Notes: a model not told the origin generated them from the sequence alone. 64,000 nucleotides of DNA from Solibaculum_A intestinale (GCF_040096205.1 NZ_JBBMFD010000005.1:74305-138304); one strand, 5' to 3'. Positions 43,462 to 51,757 are shown, counted from the stretch's first letter. Numbers and translations are program-made.

Positions 43462-44010
43462 ATGAGCAGATTCTTTCAATGGCTGAAAAGTTTCGATATA
43501 GGGAAAAAAGGAGAAAAGACTGTCAACACAGATATGATTCAGTCCGCCGGTGTGGTAGAACCATCTGTAGATTCTACTAAGAAAAAGGTAGGCTTTAGCG
43601 CTTCCTACACGCTTGGGAACCATTTGTACCGTTCACGTGGGGAAAAAGTGAGTATAGAATTTGACAATGCAGAGCGTGGAATTCATAAGCAGATCATCGA
43701 TGACGGCGGACGCATACTCCAATTTCCTGGAATTATACAAGAGGAATTCTGGATAAAGAAAATTAATATGGGGAGTTTGGAACCAGTCGTTCGTTACCGC
43801 TCTTCTTTTGAGTCGCTTGGAAACGGAAAGTATCGAATGCTTTGGCAAATTCAGCCGGATGGCAGGTACTGGGAGGATGAAGACGGGTTTGGAGCAGAAT
43901 CTGATGAGGAAATTTCGTTATATGCCGATATCGATCAAGACGGGAACTTTTTAGGGCCGTTCAGAATTTATGAACTGGGGATAAAGCGGTATTTATTGGA
44001 AGAAAAGTAA
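43462..44010 (+). CDS. Hypothetical protein (182 aa)
   Basis: AGGAGG lies close before ATG 43462. The N-terminal ~40 residues are basic and flexible. A beta-rich domain follows (VGFSASYTLGNHLYRSRGEKVSIEFDNAERG; YRMLWQIQPDGRYWEDEDGFG). The end contains an acidic DIDQDGNFLG loop resembling a calcium site, recalling the repeats of the papain-like protein. The family is not recognised. Confidence 0.55.
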   Translation: MSRFFQWLKSFDIGKKGEKTVNTDMIQSAGVVEPSVDSTKKKVGFSASYTLGNHLYRSRGEKVSIEFDNAERGIHKQIIDDGGRILQFPGIIQEEFWIKKINMGSLEPVVRYRSSFESLGNGKYRMLWQIQPDGRYWEDEDGFGAESDEEISLYADIDQDGNFLGPFRIYELGIKRYLLEEK

Positions 44011-44054
44011 AGCATGGCATAAGGAAAAGTTTTTTGGAAAGGAGTGTGTGCGGA

Positions 44055-44609
44055 ATGTCAGCATGCAGAGAGTTTCATATTCCGGAATTAAAAGTGCGGT
44101 TGAGAGACGAGGATATTACGCAATCCGAGTGTGAATGCATCGTAAACGCTGCAAATTGTACTTTGCTCGGAGGCGGAGGAGTAGATGGTGCGATCCATCG
44201 GGCGGCGGGATCGCAGCTTTTGGAAGAATGCCGCACACTGAACGGCTGCCGGACTGGGGAGGCAAAGATTACACAAGGATACCGTTTAAAAGCAAAATAT
44301 ATTATCCACACAGTAGGACCGATTTATGGAACGCTGGATGATGAAGAAAAGCTGAAATCCTGTTATTGGAACTCGTTGGAGCTGGCAAAGAAAAACGATA
44401 TCCATACTATCGCGTTTCCTATGATCTCGGCCGGAATATATGGCTATCCCAAACAGGAAGCCGCGAGGATTGCACTTGTTACGGTATGCGATTGGATGAA
44501 CAAACATAGGGGTTATTCCATAGAAGCTACTTTTTACTGCGTAGATCCGGATGCATATAAGGTGATGCACAGATATATGCAGGATTTAAAAAATACCCAC
44601 GAATGCTGA
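44055..44609 (+). CDS. Macrodomain protein (ADP-ribose hydrolase/binder)
   Basis: This 184-residue protein starts at ATG 44055 (AAAGGAG at 44037-44043); a longer TTG start at 44034 is less likely. Macrodomain signatures are CIVNAANCTLLGGGGVDGAIHRAAG (~30-54), the catalytic-loop type of MacroD/YmdB enzymes, and FPMISAGIYGYP (~123-134). These enzymes bind ADP-ribose and often remove it from proteins, or hydrolyse O-acetyl-ADP-ribose. It closes the cassette and would fit a system that handles ADP-ribose signals. Confidence 0.88.
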   Translation: MSACREFHIPELKVRLRDEDITQSECECIVNAANCTLLGGGGVDGAIHRAAGSQLLEECRTLNGCRTGEAKITQGYRLKAKYIIHTVGPIYGTLDDEEKLKSCYWNSLELAKKNDIHTIAFPMISAGIYGYPKQEAARIALVTVCDWMNKHRGYSIEATFYCVDPDAYKVMHRYMQDLKNTHEC

Positions 44610-44758
44610 CAAAAGGGAACGAGAATTCATGGGAAGAAGAGAGGTAGAACTTATAGTATAATGCTAAACATATAAAATGGTGAACTTACTTGAATATGGG
44701 GGATCGCCAGTTTTGATAGTGGAACTATTTGTTCATCAGGTTAAAAGAAGGCGGAGGC

Positions 44759-45190
44759 ATGGAACATTTCGTGATATTGAGGCTGCCGACTCAAGATAAC
44801 GGCATTTTTAAAAAGATTAAGCAGCTGTCAAAACAGCATCCGGAACTGCAGGTGCTGGAAATGGAGGCCTTGCCGGCACTTACTTTCCAGGCGCTTGAAA
44901 TTGACGTCTCCAGGCGGCGGGTGTTCTATGGACGGCAGGAAGTAACCCTGACGCCCAAGGAATACGCCCTGCTCTTCCTGCTGGCGGCAAACGCGGGAAA
45001 GGTATTGACCTATCAGAAGCTTTACGAGGCGGTCTGGTCTGACGATTCCCTTGGCAACGAAATAAACGCGGTCAGCTGCCATATTTACGGGCTGAGGAAA
45101 AAGTTCCGTAGGATATCCCCCAAACCGTCTTTTACAATCCGCTGTGTGCGGGAGGTGGGATTCCGGTTTGAGGATGCCGAAGAAAAGTAA
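44759..45190 (+). CDS. OmpR/PhoB-type winged-helix DNA-binding protein without receiver
   Basis: This 143-residue protein starts at ATG 44759. Residues 1-45 are a short non-receiver N-terminus. Residues ~46-140 form the OmpR/PhoB effector domain: LEIDVSRRRVFYGRQEVTLTPKEYALLFLLAANAGKVLTYQKLYEAVW, then NAVSCHIYGLRKKF and IRCVREVGFRF. Lacking a phosphoacceptor domain, it is probably constitutive or controlled by its level. Four 11-bp tandem repeats 140 bp downstream are its probable target. A terminator follows. Confidence 0.85.
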   Translation: MEHFVILRLPTQDNGIFKKIKQLSKQHPELQVLEMEALPALTFQALEIDVSRRRVFYGRQEVTLTPKEYALLFLLAANAGKVLTYQKLYEAVWSDDSLGNEINAVSCHIYGLRKKFRRISPKPSFTIRCVREVGFRFEDAEEK

Positions 45191-45198
45191 AGAACGGA

Positions 45199-45228
45199 AG
45201 TACGGCCGCTGTGGCCGTACTTTTTTTG
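45199..45228 (+). terminator. Intrinsic terminator
   Basis: AGTACGGCC (45199-45207) pairs perfectly with GGCCGTACT (45213-45221), followed by seven Ts. Confidence 0.88.
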
Positions 45229-45329
45229 AGCAAAGCCGCCGCCATGCTTCGGGAGGAAGAAATAAAATCCGACAAATCCCGATATTATGAGGCTTTTTCC
45301 TGTCCTATCCTGTCTGAATTTGCGTCCGC

Positions 45330-45384
45330 CTACGAAAAATCTACAAAAAATCTACGGAAAATCTACGAAATTAGACGGTATAAT
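45330..45384 (+). promoter_or_regulatory. Four tandem 11-bp boxes and TATAAT: activator-dependent promoter
   Basis: CTACGAAAAAT (45330-45340), CTACAAAAAAT (45341-45351), CTACGGAAAAT (45352-45362) and CTACGAAATTA (45363-45373) are contiguous. TATAAT is at 45379-45384; the -35 position lies within the repeats and has no consensus. An 11-bp direct-repeat period is how PhoB/OmpR-type proteins bind. Transcription would run to the sigma-like genes at 45747-46314. Confidence 0.75.
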
Positions 45385-45452
45385 CCCCGTATCAACATAT
45401 TCATACAGGGATAGAAAAGCCGTCGGCCATTTTGTCCCTGATGGGGGATAAA

Positions 45453-45708
45453 ATGAAAGGAACATGGAAAAAGAGATACCTGACAGCACCAAAGAAAAAA
45501 ACAGATAGCTTTTCAGCCGCAGCCCTCTTTTTGGGGATTGCGGCTGTTTTTTATTCGACGGTATTCTCTTTTTTTGCTTTTCAATTTCCATATTTTAACA
45601 ATTATTCCAGCAAAACGGCACCTGTCGGACGGCGGGTGCGTTTCTTTTTTGTCGGGAAATATGGTTTCCTGCGGTTCCACAGCGGACGAAGCCCTCCGTA
45701 CAGCCTGA
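45453..45708 (+). pseudogene. Possible frameshifted remnant of a small DUF4190-like membrane protein
   Basis: ATG 45453 opens KGTWKKRYLTAPKKKTDSFSAAALFLGIAAVFYS, like the first helix of DUF4190-type small membrane proteins. After about 45570 a plausible continuation (HILTIIPAKRHLSDGG) is in another frame, ending at TGA 45706-45708. In its own frame the sequence becomes unlikely (to 45731). Two terminator-like hairpins lie inside. This may be a decayed gene or a leader region; I cannot separate the two. Confidence 0.4.
45514..45552 (+). terminator. Terminator-like hairpin in the leader of the sigma pair
   Basis: CAGCCGCA (45514-45521) pairs with TGCGGCTG (45539-45546), followed by Ts. A second hairpin, GCACC/GGTGC (45618-45639) with TTTCTTTTTT, lies further on. 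Both are downstream of the four-box promoter and could attenuate it. Confidence 0.65.
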
Positions 45709-45746
45709 GTTTCCTTAAAAATTCAGACTGATTCGGAGGAAGAAAG

Positions 45747-46142
45747 ATGTATAAAAGAAATGACGGTTTAACCGAAGACAATAGACTGCAAAACAGATTT
45801 ACGTCATACCTGTGCCGCTCGGTGCATAATAGACGGATCGATTATTTTCGTGGGAAAGAGAAGCCGCTGCGGATTGAAATTATGCTGGAAGATATGGATT
45901 ATCTTGTGACGGAAGAACAAGACCGCATTTTACAGTTCGCGGAATATGACGCCTTGCGGCAGGCGCTGAAGGAGATTAAGGAGCAGGAAAGGTATATACT
46001 GCTGGCGAGAGTGATTGAAGAAAAAAGCTTTTCGCAGATTGCCGGGGAAACAGGGTTAAGCTATAAAGGCGCCGCGGCAGCGTATTACCGTACCCTGGAG
46101 AGGCTGAGAAAACTTCTGGGAGGTGGAAGACGTGGATTTTAG
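45747..46142 (+). CDS. Sigma-70 family protein, Tn916 ORF7-like
   Basis: This 131-residue protein starts at ATG 45747 with CGGAGGAAGAAAG upstream. RLQNRFTSYLCRSVHNRRIDYFRGKEK is a region 2-like start, and the C-terminus (EIKEQERYILLARVIEEKSFSQIAGETGLSYKGAAAAYYRTLERLRKLL) is a region 4 HTH. It corresponds to the ORF7-type sigma-like protein of Tn916-family elements, which helps turn on excision/transfer genes. It overlaps the next gene by 11 bp. Confidence 0.8.
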   Translation: MYKRNDGLTEDNRLQNRFTSYLCRSVHNRRIDYFRGKEKPLRIEIMLEDMDYLVTEEQDRILQFAEYDALRQALKEIKEQERYILLARVIEEKSFSQIAGETGLSYKGAAAAYYRTLERLRKLLGGGRRGF

Positions 46143-46314
46143 GGAACTGCTCATATTGGCAAAAGCAAACCACCCGAAAGCGATAGAATCGCTCCTCACG
46201 ATGTATCGTCCGCTCCTGATGAAAGAAGCTGTAGTCAACGGTATATTTGACGAGGATTTGTTCCAGGAATTGTGTATTGTTTTTCTGCGCTGCGTCCGGA
46301 ATTTTCAAATGTAG
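46132..46314 (+). CDS. Tn916 ORF8-like helix-turn-helix protein (HTH_16)
   Basis: This 60-residue protein starts at GTG 46132 (GGGAGG 46118-46123, spacing 8); GTG 46123 is an alternative. The sequence DFRELLILAKANHPKAIESLLTMYRPLLMKEAVVNGIFDEDLFQELCIVFLRCVRNF matches the HTH_16 family found paired with ORF7-like sigma proteins in conjugative transposons. It is probably a partner of the sigma-like protein in control of excision and transfer. Confidence 0.8.
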   Translation: MDFRELLILAKANHPKAIESLLTMYRPLLMKEAVVNGIFDEDLFQELCIVFLRCVRNFQM

Positions 46315-46330
46315 AACGCAGAACAAAAAG

Positions 46331-46393
46331 AAAGGGGGCGCCGGAGGGCGTCCCCTTTCCCGCTGAAAGCGGAACCGGCGCAGACAGCGCCGG
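46331..46393. terminator. Cluster of three GC-rich hairpins between convergent operons
   Basis: Hairpins: AAAGGGGGCGCC/GGCGTCCCCTTT (46331-46358), CCGCT/AGCGG (46360-46372) and CCGGCGC/GCGCCGG (46375-46393). They separate the plus-strand ORF8-like gene from the minus-strand PcfJ gene and can serve as a two-way terminator. Confidence 0.7.
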
Positions 46394-46403
46394 CAGGTAT
46401 CCT

Positions 46404-48575
46404 TTAAGCCGCGGTTTCCATGAGGTCTCCCATCAGCACATCGACAAGAAGTTTACCGGATAAAGTCCCGGTGCGGACAGTCACCTGATCCTTCCGAAGC
46501 TGTTCAAATTCCTCCATTCGCAGAATCCGGCTCTGACCGGCAAGCGAACGGTCTTCGTCCGTCAGACGTTTCGCTACGGCCTTTTGCCATTCAAGCAAAA
46601 AATCCTTAGCCTGGTTGATGTCCTCGTATTGTTCATTGAGTATGGAACGTTTTTGCCGTATCGTGCCGTCCGGCTCAATTTCCAGCGTATAATACGGTTT
46701 TTCCGGCTCGGAACTTTTCCTTAAAAAAAGGATGTACGATTCCCGGTTTTCAATCCGCTCCCAGTAACGGTCGCTGTTTGAAACACAGTGGGTAAGCGCG
46801 CGCCCCTCCAGGATAATTTCTTCTACGCCGGAGGGAGCAATAATCATGTATTGCTCATTGCCGTATTCGTACTTTCCTTTGAGCGACTGACAGATTTCAT
46901 CAATATGGGGATACTCTTCCAGAATCCTGCCTACCTGAATGATGATATTTTTACCTTGCTTCTGGCAGATTTGGACTAATTCGTTGTGCCGTTTCCGGAG
47001 ATCCCGCACACGGTAAACGAGTTCATTATCCGTATTCATGCGTAGTCCTTTCGCCATAGAGAGATAGTCGGCCCAGGTGTTGATAACATTGTGGCTGGAC
47101 ATATGCTCTTTTGACATTTGCCGGGTAATATAATTGTGGATTTGCGGAACACTCATCTTTCCGCGAACAAATTTTAAATCCCTGGGTGTAATTTCTTCCC
47201 CGCAAAGCCAGGAAATGGTGTAGTCGGGGATTTCCTGACCGGAGGCTTTTTCATATTGCATCCAGTTCAGGAAACCGCTGCCGCCATTGTTTTGCCGAAG
47301 CCTCTTCAGTTCCTGCCCGTCGATGCCGAGCAGCTTTGTCAGGCTGCTTTCCTGAATAGACAGAGGAACATTATCATTGTCGTATCTGTGTTTCCCTTTT
47401 ACATATTCCTGTGCCAGACGGGAAAGCCCCGCCTTAACAAACTTTTCGATATACGGATGCTTTTCATAGGCGATCAGGTATTCTTCCGGATCAACGATCT
47501 TATTCTGACGGATATACTCGATCAGCCCGGTCTTTTTCAGTTCGTGTCTTGAAAGGTATGGAAGCGTCCGGCCATAAACTCTGCCGGAATAGTCCGACCA
47601 CCAGCCGCCCCTGTTAATGTAACCGCTTATCCACCGCAGGCTTTTCTGCTTGTAAAGCCCCCAGTAATAGGCACGCTGGGGAATAGCGTTTTTATCGCAG
47701 ATCATACGGCGGATTTCATGAATATAGCACTCCGGCGTCATATATTCTCCTTTCCGATAGGTACGACAACCTTCAAACTCCCGGAGCATGAGACCGTCTT
47801 TGCAGCATTGAATCAGGTAGAAGGAAGCCTTCTGCGTCTGGAAAAAACCTACCCGTCCGATGCTTTTGAATGTAATCTTGTGCCGACAGCAGGGGCAGCG
47901 CCCTTCCTTATTATAAAGCGGATGTTGAATGGGCACTTCCTTTTCACAATAGGAACAATAGCCGGTTTTGGCGCCTCCCTTTTTATAATGGTAGAAAATG
48001 AAGTTTTCAGGAATCGCTACCTTGTCTACCCATCGTTTCCAGTCTCTGGGAAGGGGCGGTGTCTGCGCCAGGTCGTTGTCCCATTTGTCGGTTTCTTTTT
48101 TGTGCCTCTGCTCCAACTGCTCCTCACGGATTTTAAGCTGGTAGTTGAGCAGGTCGATGAGACGGCCATCTCCAGTTCCCAGATAATTCCGTATGGCGGT
48201 GGATGTGCTCCGGTTTACATATGCGCTTATGTTATAAACGTACTCGCCTTGCGGCCAATCAAGGAGGTCCAGTTTGGAAGTCAGCCACTTTTTTCGCTGA
48301 CAGTCATACGTGATAAAATTTCTTTCCTTACGGGAAAAATACACTGCATAAATCGGCAGATTGCCGCCCAGCCGCATATTGGCCGTCCCAAATAAGGCAA
48401 CCTTTAAAATACCATTTTGGATGCGGCAGCGGATATACAGGTCATACTTGTAATTCTCATATTTTGTTCGAGAATACGGGATGATCTTCACAACAGGCGT
48501 ATCGTTTTTTGCCAGCCTCATCATATTTGGTGTTGCTACCAGCTTATCCATTTTTAATAATTCGTTCTTGTTCAA
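46404..48575 (-). CDS. PcfJ-like protein
   Basis: This 723-residue protein starts at TTG 48575, overlapping the upstream TGA, with AGGTGG eight bases before. A four-Cys zinc site is visible (YCSYCEKEVPIQHPLYNKEGRCPCCRHK, ~208-235). The C-terminal third has the PcfJ pattern EEIILEGRALTHCVSNSDRYWERIENRESYILFLRKSSEPEKPYYTLEIEPDG. PcfJ-like proteins are large conserved products of conjugative plasmids and ICEs of Gram-positives (first named on pCF10); their role in transfer is unclear. It is the last gene of the minus-strand operon. Confidence 0.85.
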   Translation of the reverse strand: MNKNELLKMDKLVATPNMMRLAKNDTPVVKIIPYSRTKYENYKYDLYIRCRIQNGILKVALFGTANMRLGGNLPIYAVYFSRKERNFITYDCQRKKWLTSKLDLLDWPQGEYVYNISAYVNRSTSTAIRNYLGTGDGRLIDLLNYQLKIREEQLEQRHKKETDKWDNDLAQTPPLPRDWKRWVDKVAIPENFIFYHYKKGGAKTGYCSYCEKEVPIQHPLYNKEGRCPCCRHKITFKSIGRVGFFQTQKASFYLIQCCKDGLMLREFEGCRTYRKGEYMTPECYIHEIRRMICDKNAIPQRAYYWGLYKQKSLRWISGYINRGGWWSDYSGRVYGRTLPYLSRHELKKTGLIEYIRQNKIVDPEEYLIAYEKHPYIEKFVKAGLSRLAQEYVKGKHRYDNDNVPLSIQESSLTKLLGIDGQELKRLRQNNGGSGFLNWMQYEKASGQEIPDYTISWLCGEEITPRDLKFVRGKMSVPQIHNYITRQMSKEHMSSHNVINTWADYLSMAKGLRMNTDNELVYRVRDLRKRHNELVQICQKQGKNIIIQVGRILEEYPHIDEICQSLKGKYEYGNEQYMIIAPSGVEEIILEGRALTHCVSNSDRYWERIENRESYILFLRKSSEPEKPYYTLEIEPDGTIRQKRSILNEQYEDINQAKDFLLEWQKAVAKRLTDEDRSLAGQSRILRMEEFEQLRKDQVTVRTGTLSGKLLVDVLMGDLMETAA

Positions 48576-49117
48576 AATAGCCCACCTGTCCTTTTTTCAA
48601 AATTTACATCGTACCACACGTCCGGCAGAATCGTTTCTCCATCCACCTGCGCGAGGGCGATTTGCTCAATCTTCCCATTTACTGGATTTTCTTTGGCAAG
48701 GGCAAGATAGTCGCCCTGTTTGCCGCACGCAAGAGGGTCGGGGCCGCGCACAACGGTAAACCCGTTATGCGCGGCGGCACGGTCAGCTTTCACATGGCTG
48801 CTCCACTCACGATGCGGGTGGTCCACCATATAAGCCAATGCGTGCAGGAAAAATTCTTTCCGGTTGAGCTGCTTGAGAATCCTCAGTTCCGTACAGGAAA
48901 TTTTGGAATCTGTTCCATCCTCGTCTATGTCGCCGCCTGCGTCCACCAGATAGAATTCCGAGTCTTTAAATGGATAATACGACAGGCAATCCAAAGGATT
49001 TTCCGCCGAATGGAACCCGTTTTTTCGGCAGTTTGCTTTGTCGGTAACATTCATACCCATGACAAATTGGTATCCCAGGCATATCAATCCTGGGCGGAAT
49101 GCTTTGTACGCAATCAT
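48572..49117 (-). CDS. DUF7666-like protein
   Basis: This 181-residue protein starts at ATG 49117 behind AAGGAGGGACA. The opening IAYKAFRPGLICLGYQFVMG and CRKNGFHSAENPLDCLSYYPF, with later SKISCTELRILKQL, fit the DUF7666 pattern seen in phage and ICE proteins. C-terminal FTVVRGPDPLACGKQGDYLALA is typical of the same group. Function unknown; no catalytic motif seen. Coupled to pcfJ by a TTGA overlap. Confidence 0.6.
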   Translation of the reverse strand: MIAYKAFRPGLICLGYQFVMGMNVTDKANCRKNGFHSAENPLDCLSYYPFKDSEFYLVDAGGDIDEDGTDSKISCTELRILKQLNRKEFFLHALAYMVDHPHREWSSHVKADRAAAHNGFTVVRGPDPLACGKQGDYLALAKENPVNGKIEQIALAQVDGETILPDVWYDVNFEKRTGGLF

Positions 49118-49133
49118 AGATGTCCCTCCTTCC

Positions 49134-49979
49134 TCAGCCGGCCTTTTTCTCCGGCTGGAGGAAACTGTCCAGAGTGATCTGGTTAGTCATAGACAGCTGT
49201 TCCGGACCCTTGGGCGGCTCCTTCTTTGCGGGTTGCGGCTTTTTCTTCTCCGCCTTTTTCTTCGGGACGGAGGAAACACCGTGGTATGGCCTTGGCGTAA
49301 ATTCCTTATCCGCATCCGTTTTATCTTCTTCGGCGTCCAGATCACGGAAATACTCTTCCGCCCATTGATAGCAGATGCCATCGGGGACATCCCCGCCAAA
49401 AGCGCCGTTTTCCGGTTGTTCATCATTGTCTTTCATCTCCTTTTCCAAATACTCCCGGGCCTTACGGTTAATGCGATGAAAGCAGTTAACCATGCTTTTT
49501 CGGGGGTGCATTGCCAGCCTGGCAAACTCCATATCTTCGTAGCAGAGTGTTTGCACATATTCAGTAACGCACAGCTTCATGTTTCTCCGCGTAAGGCGCT
49601 CCGTAGCGTCGCCCAGCCGTTTAACGGAAGCCGCTATCAGCGCGTTGTTGTCCAAGGCAACTGCTTTTTCCCATTCAATTTGCTCTTTTTCCCTGCGCAG
49701 GCGCTGTCTTTCTTCCCATTCTGCTTTCCGTTTTTCCTCAGCCGCCTCGTGCGCTTTGCGTTTTTCTTCTTCGGTCTGCTGGGCGGGCTGTGTATTTCCC
49801 GTTTCATCAGCCTTTGGCGCCCCCGCTGCCACTGATACGGCTTTTACGCCGTCCGCTGGTTCTACAGACGGGGATGTATATGCCGGTTCAGCCTTCAAGG
49901 CTGCTTCCTCCGCCTGATGAACGGCGGGGTATTCCAGGTCGGTTTCCTGTTCGATATTCAAATTAGAAAAAAAGCCCAT
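49134..49979 (-). CDS. PcfK-like protein
   Basis: This 281-residue protein starts at ATG 49979, with AAAGGAG close by. The first ~140 residues are low-complexity and then strongly charged coiled coil (KRKAHEAAEEKRKAEWEERQRLRREKEQIEW). The domain ~145-235 (YVQTLCYEDMEFARLAMHPRKSMVNCFHRINRKAREYL, YQWAEEYFRDLDAEE) is PcfK-like, normally paired with PcfJ on conjugative elements. The end contains a KKKAEKKKPQPAKKEPP stretch. Function in transfer unknown. Confidence 0.75.
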   Translation of the reverse strand: MGFFSNLNIEQETDLEYPAVHQAEEAALKAEPAYTSPSVEPADGVKAVSVAAGAPKADETGNTQPAQQTEEEKRKAHEAAEEKRKAEWEERQRLRREKEQIEWEKAVALDNNALIAASVKRLGDATERLTRRNMKLCVTEYVQTLCYEDMEFARLAMHPRKSMVNCFHRINRKAREYLEKEMKDNDEQPENGAFGGDVPDGICYQWAEEYFRDLDAEEDKTDADKEFTPRPYHGVSSVPKKKAEKKKPQPAKKEPPKGPEQLSMTNQITLDSFLQPEKKAG

Positions 49980-50059
49980 ATAGATACTCCTTTCAAAAAA
50001 TGAAGGCGCGGCATGGGGAATCCCATACAGCGCCTTTGATTCTGTTTGGCTATAAAGCC

Positions 50060-51757
50060 TCATTCTTTCTCTTGTTTGAGCGGCTTTGCCAGCATCGGCG
50101 AAAATTTCACCGGACAAAAGCCTCCTGTGTCGCAGTAGTAATAACGCCGCCCTTCGCCGCCATAAAGCTCAATGACGTCCGAGGGAGCGATGCTCCTTCC
50201 GGGATAGCCGTCCGGCAAGTTGTCATTGTACTGCTCGAAAATCCGTTCCAGACGATGCTGTTCGTCCTCACCGTCGATATAGGGCAGTATACCGTCATAT
50301 ACCTGGTTGTATTCGGCTGCCGGAGGCTGTTCAAAGCCGGCTTTATGCAGCGTCTCAATACCGCCAAAGGCAAAGGGGACGGTGGGATGTTCCTCGTCCA
50401 GTCGGAGCTGGTAAATCCGGAAAGCCTGCTGACGGCGCTGTGCAAGAAGCATTTTGAGAAAGGTTTCTTCCTCACCCTTTATAAGCAGGGATTGCTCCTC
50501 ATTGGTAAAGCCCAGCCGTTCTTCCAGAGTTTCGGTTTGCTCCGGCGCTTCATGCCATGCGGCAATCTCATCGTCAATGGCGTCAAAATCGCATAGCCCA
50601 TACAAAAAACGTGTCTTGAAATTCATTTGTCCAGCCCTTCTTTCTGTTTTTCGCTTTAAGGCAAGCTGCCAGTCATCAAATCCCTTGTAATTGGGATTCC
50701 AAGTCAGCCGCCTGCACTCCATTCCGGCATCTTGCGCCATACGGCGTACTTTGGAAGCACCCGCGTCGATCTGTCCGTTGCGGTATTTATCCATGTCCTC
50801 CGCCTCCACAATCAACTCCGTACCGTTGGCGGCCAGCAGGGAGAACAGCAGCTTTAACGGCTCCGTATTGTTCGCTCCTGCTGTCGCTGCAAAGGTGCGG
50901 CCCGACAGGCAGTGGGACACATCTGCTTTCAGAAATCCTTCTGTAACATAGACCACCCGTGCAAATGGATCGCCGACAAAATGAACCGGGCTTCCGGAAC
51001 TGACGCCCATCGGCTTGCTGCCGGAAGAAAGCCAGATATATTTGGCGCCTTCTTTCTCCGGCGGGTCGTTGTCATTTTTCAGCGGCACGTCCAAACGAAT
51101 CTGGCAGCCGCGAATCATGCCGTCAACGCCGCGTACAGGAATTAAAAAACCGGCGGTTATCGTAGAGAAATTTACTGTCCACCTGCCGTCTTTCTGGTAA
51201 AATCCCGGAACGCCCTCCACCGTATAGCCCTGGGCAATCAGCTGGCTTGCCAGTTTCCCGCACAGATAAAATGGCGGCGTGCTTTTGTAACCCAGCTTGT
51301 CGATTTGCTCGTCGGTCAGCCCGCGGACGGTACGCAGATGTTCCCGGTGCCGCCCGGACAGCTTGAGCAGTCCGAGCAGCCCGGTAAACGTCTGGTGAAT
51401 TACAGGATTTTCCGCACGGGCAGACTGAGGGATTTTTCGGTGTTTTTCCTTTTTCATATTTAACGGCGAGCTGATGGGGAAACAAACGCCGTTTTGAATG
51501 GCGTCGCAGATTTCCCGATAAGCCTCTGATGTTGTAATACCCTTCGCTTTTGCGTAAAGTTTCAGCATACCGCCGCTCTCACCGCAATAATTGCAGCGCC
51601 AGACATTTTGAGCATAGTTGATTTTCATTTTGCCCCGGTTGTCCCCGCAGAACGGGCAGTCGGTATAAACGCCGTCCGTACAACGCCTGCGGATTCGGAG
51701 CCGGAGCAGTTCGGAAACATCCTCTATGTCAAAAGGAAAATCCTGCGTCTGGCCCAT
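50060..51757 (-). CDS. CHC2-type DNA primase with DUF3854/Toprim-like domain
   Basis: This 565-residue protein starts at ATG 51757 behind AAAGGAGG. The N-terminal zinc finger CPFC (34-37) ... CNYC (55-58) is of the CHC2 primase type. A central Toprim-like/DUF3854 region holds VVYVTEGFLKADVSHCLSGRTFAATAGANN, TELIVEAEDMDKYRNG and KGFDDWQLA. The C-terminal ~170 residues are a domain I do not recognise. It primes DNA synthesis on the ICE strand, either for replication of the excised circle or for complementary strand synthesis in a recipient. Confidence 0.82.
   Translation of the reverse strand: MGQTQDFPFDIEDVSELLRLRIRRRCTDGVYTDCPFCGDNRGKMKINYAQNVWRCNYCGESGGMLKLYAKAKGITTSEAYREICDAIQNGVCFPISSPLNMKKEKHRKIPQSARAENPVIHQTFTGLLGLLKLSGRHREHLRTVRGLTDEQIDKLGYKSTPPFYLCGKLASQLIAQGYTVEGVPGFYQKDGRWTVNFSTITAGFLIPVRGVDGMIRGCQIRLDVPLKNDNDPPEKEGAKYIWLSSGSKPMGVSSGSPVHFVGDPFARVVYVTEGFLKADVSHCLSGRTFAATAGANNTEPLKLLFSLLAANGTELIVEAEDMDKYRNGQIDAGASKVRRMAQDAGMECRRLTWNPNYKGFDDWQLALKRKTERRAGQMNFKTRFLYGLCDFDAIDDEIAAWHEAPEQTETLEERLGFTNEEQSLLIKGEEETFLKMLLAQRRQQAFRIYQLRLDEEHPTVPFAFGGIETLHKAGFEQPPAAEYNQVYDGILPYIDGEDEQHRLERIFEQYNDNLPDGYPGRSIAPSDVIELYGGEGRRYYYCDTGGFCPVKFSPMLAKPLKQEKE

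Noticed and set aside
45211..45414. 67-codon plus-strand frame over the 11-bp repeats
   Set aside because: It starts in the terminator stem and covers the regulatory repeats; no family and no ribosome site.
47718..48395. 225-codon plus-strand frame within pcfJ
   Set aside because: Shadow frame; the minus-strand PcfJ protein has recognisable zinc and PcfJ motifs and coupled neighbours.
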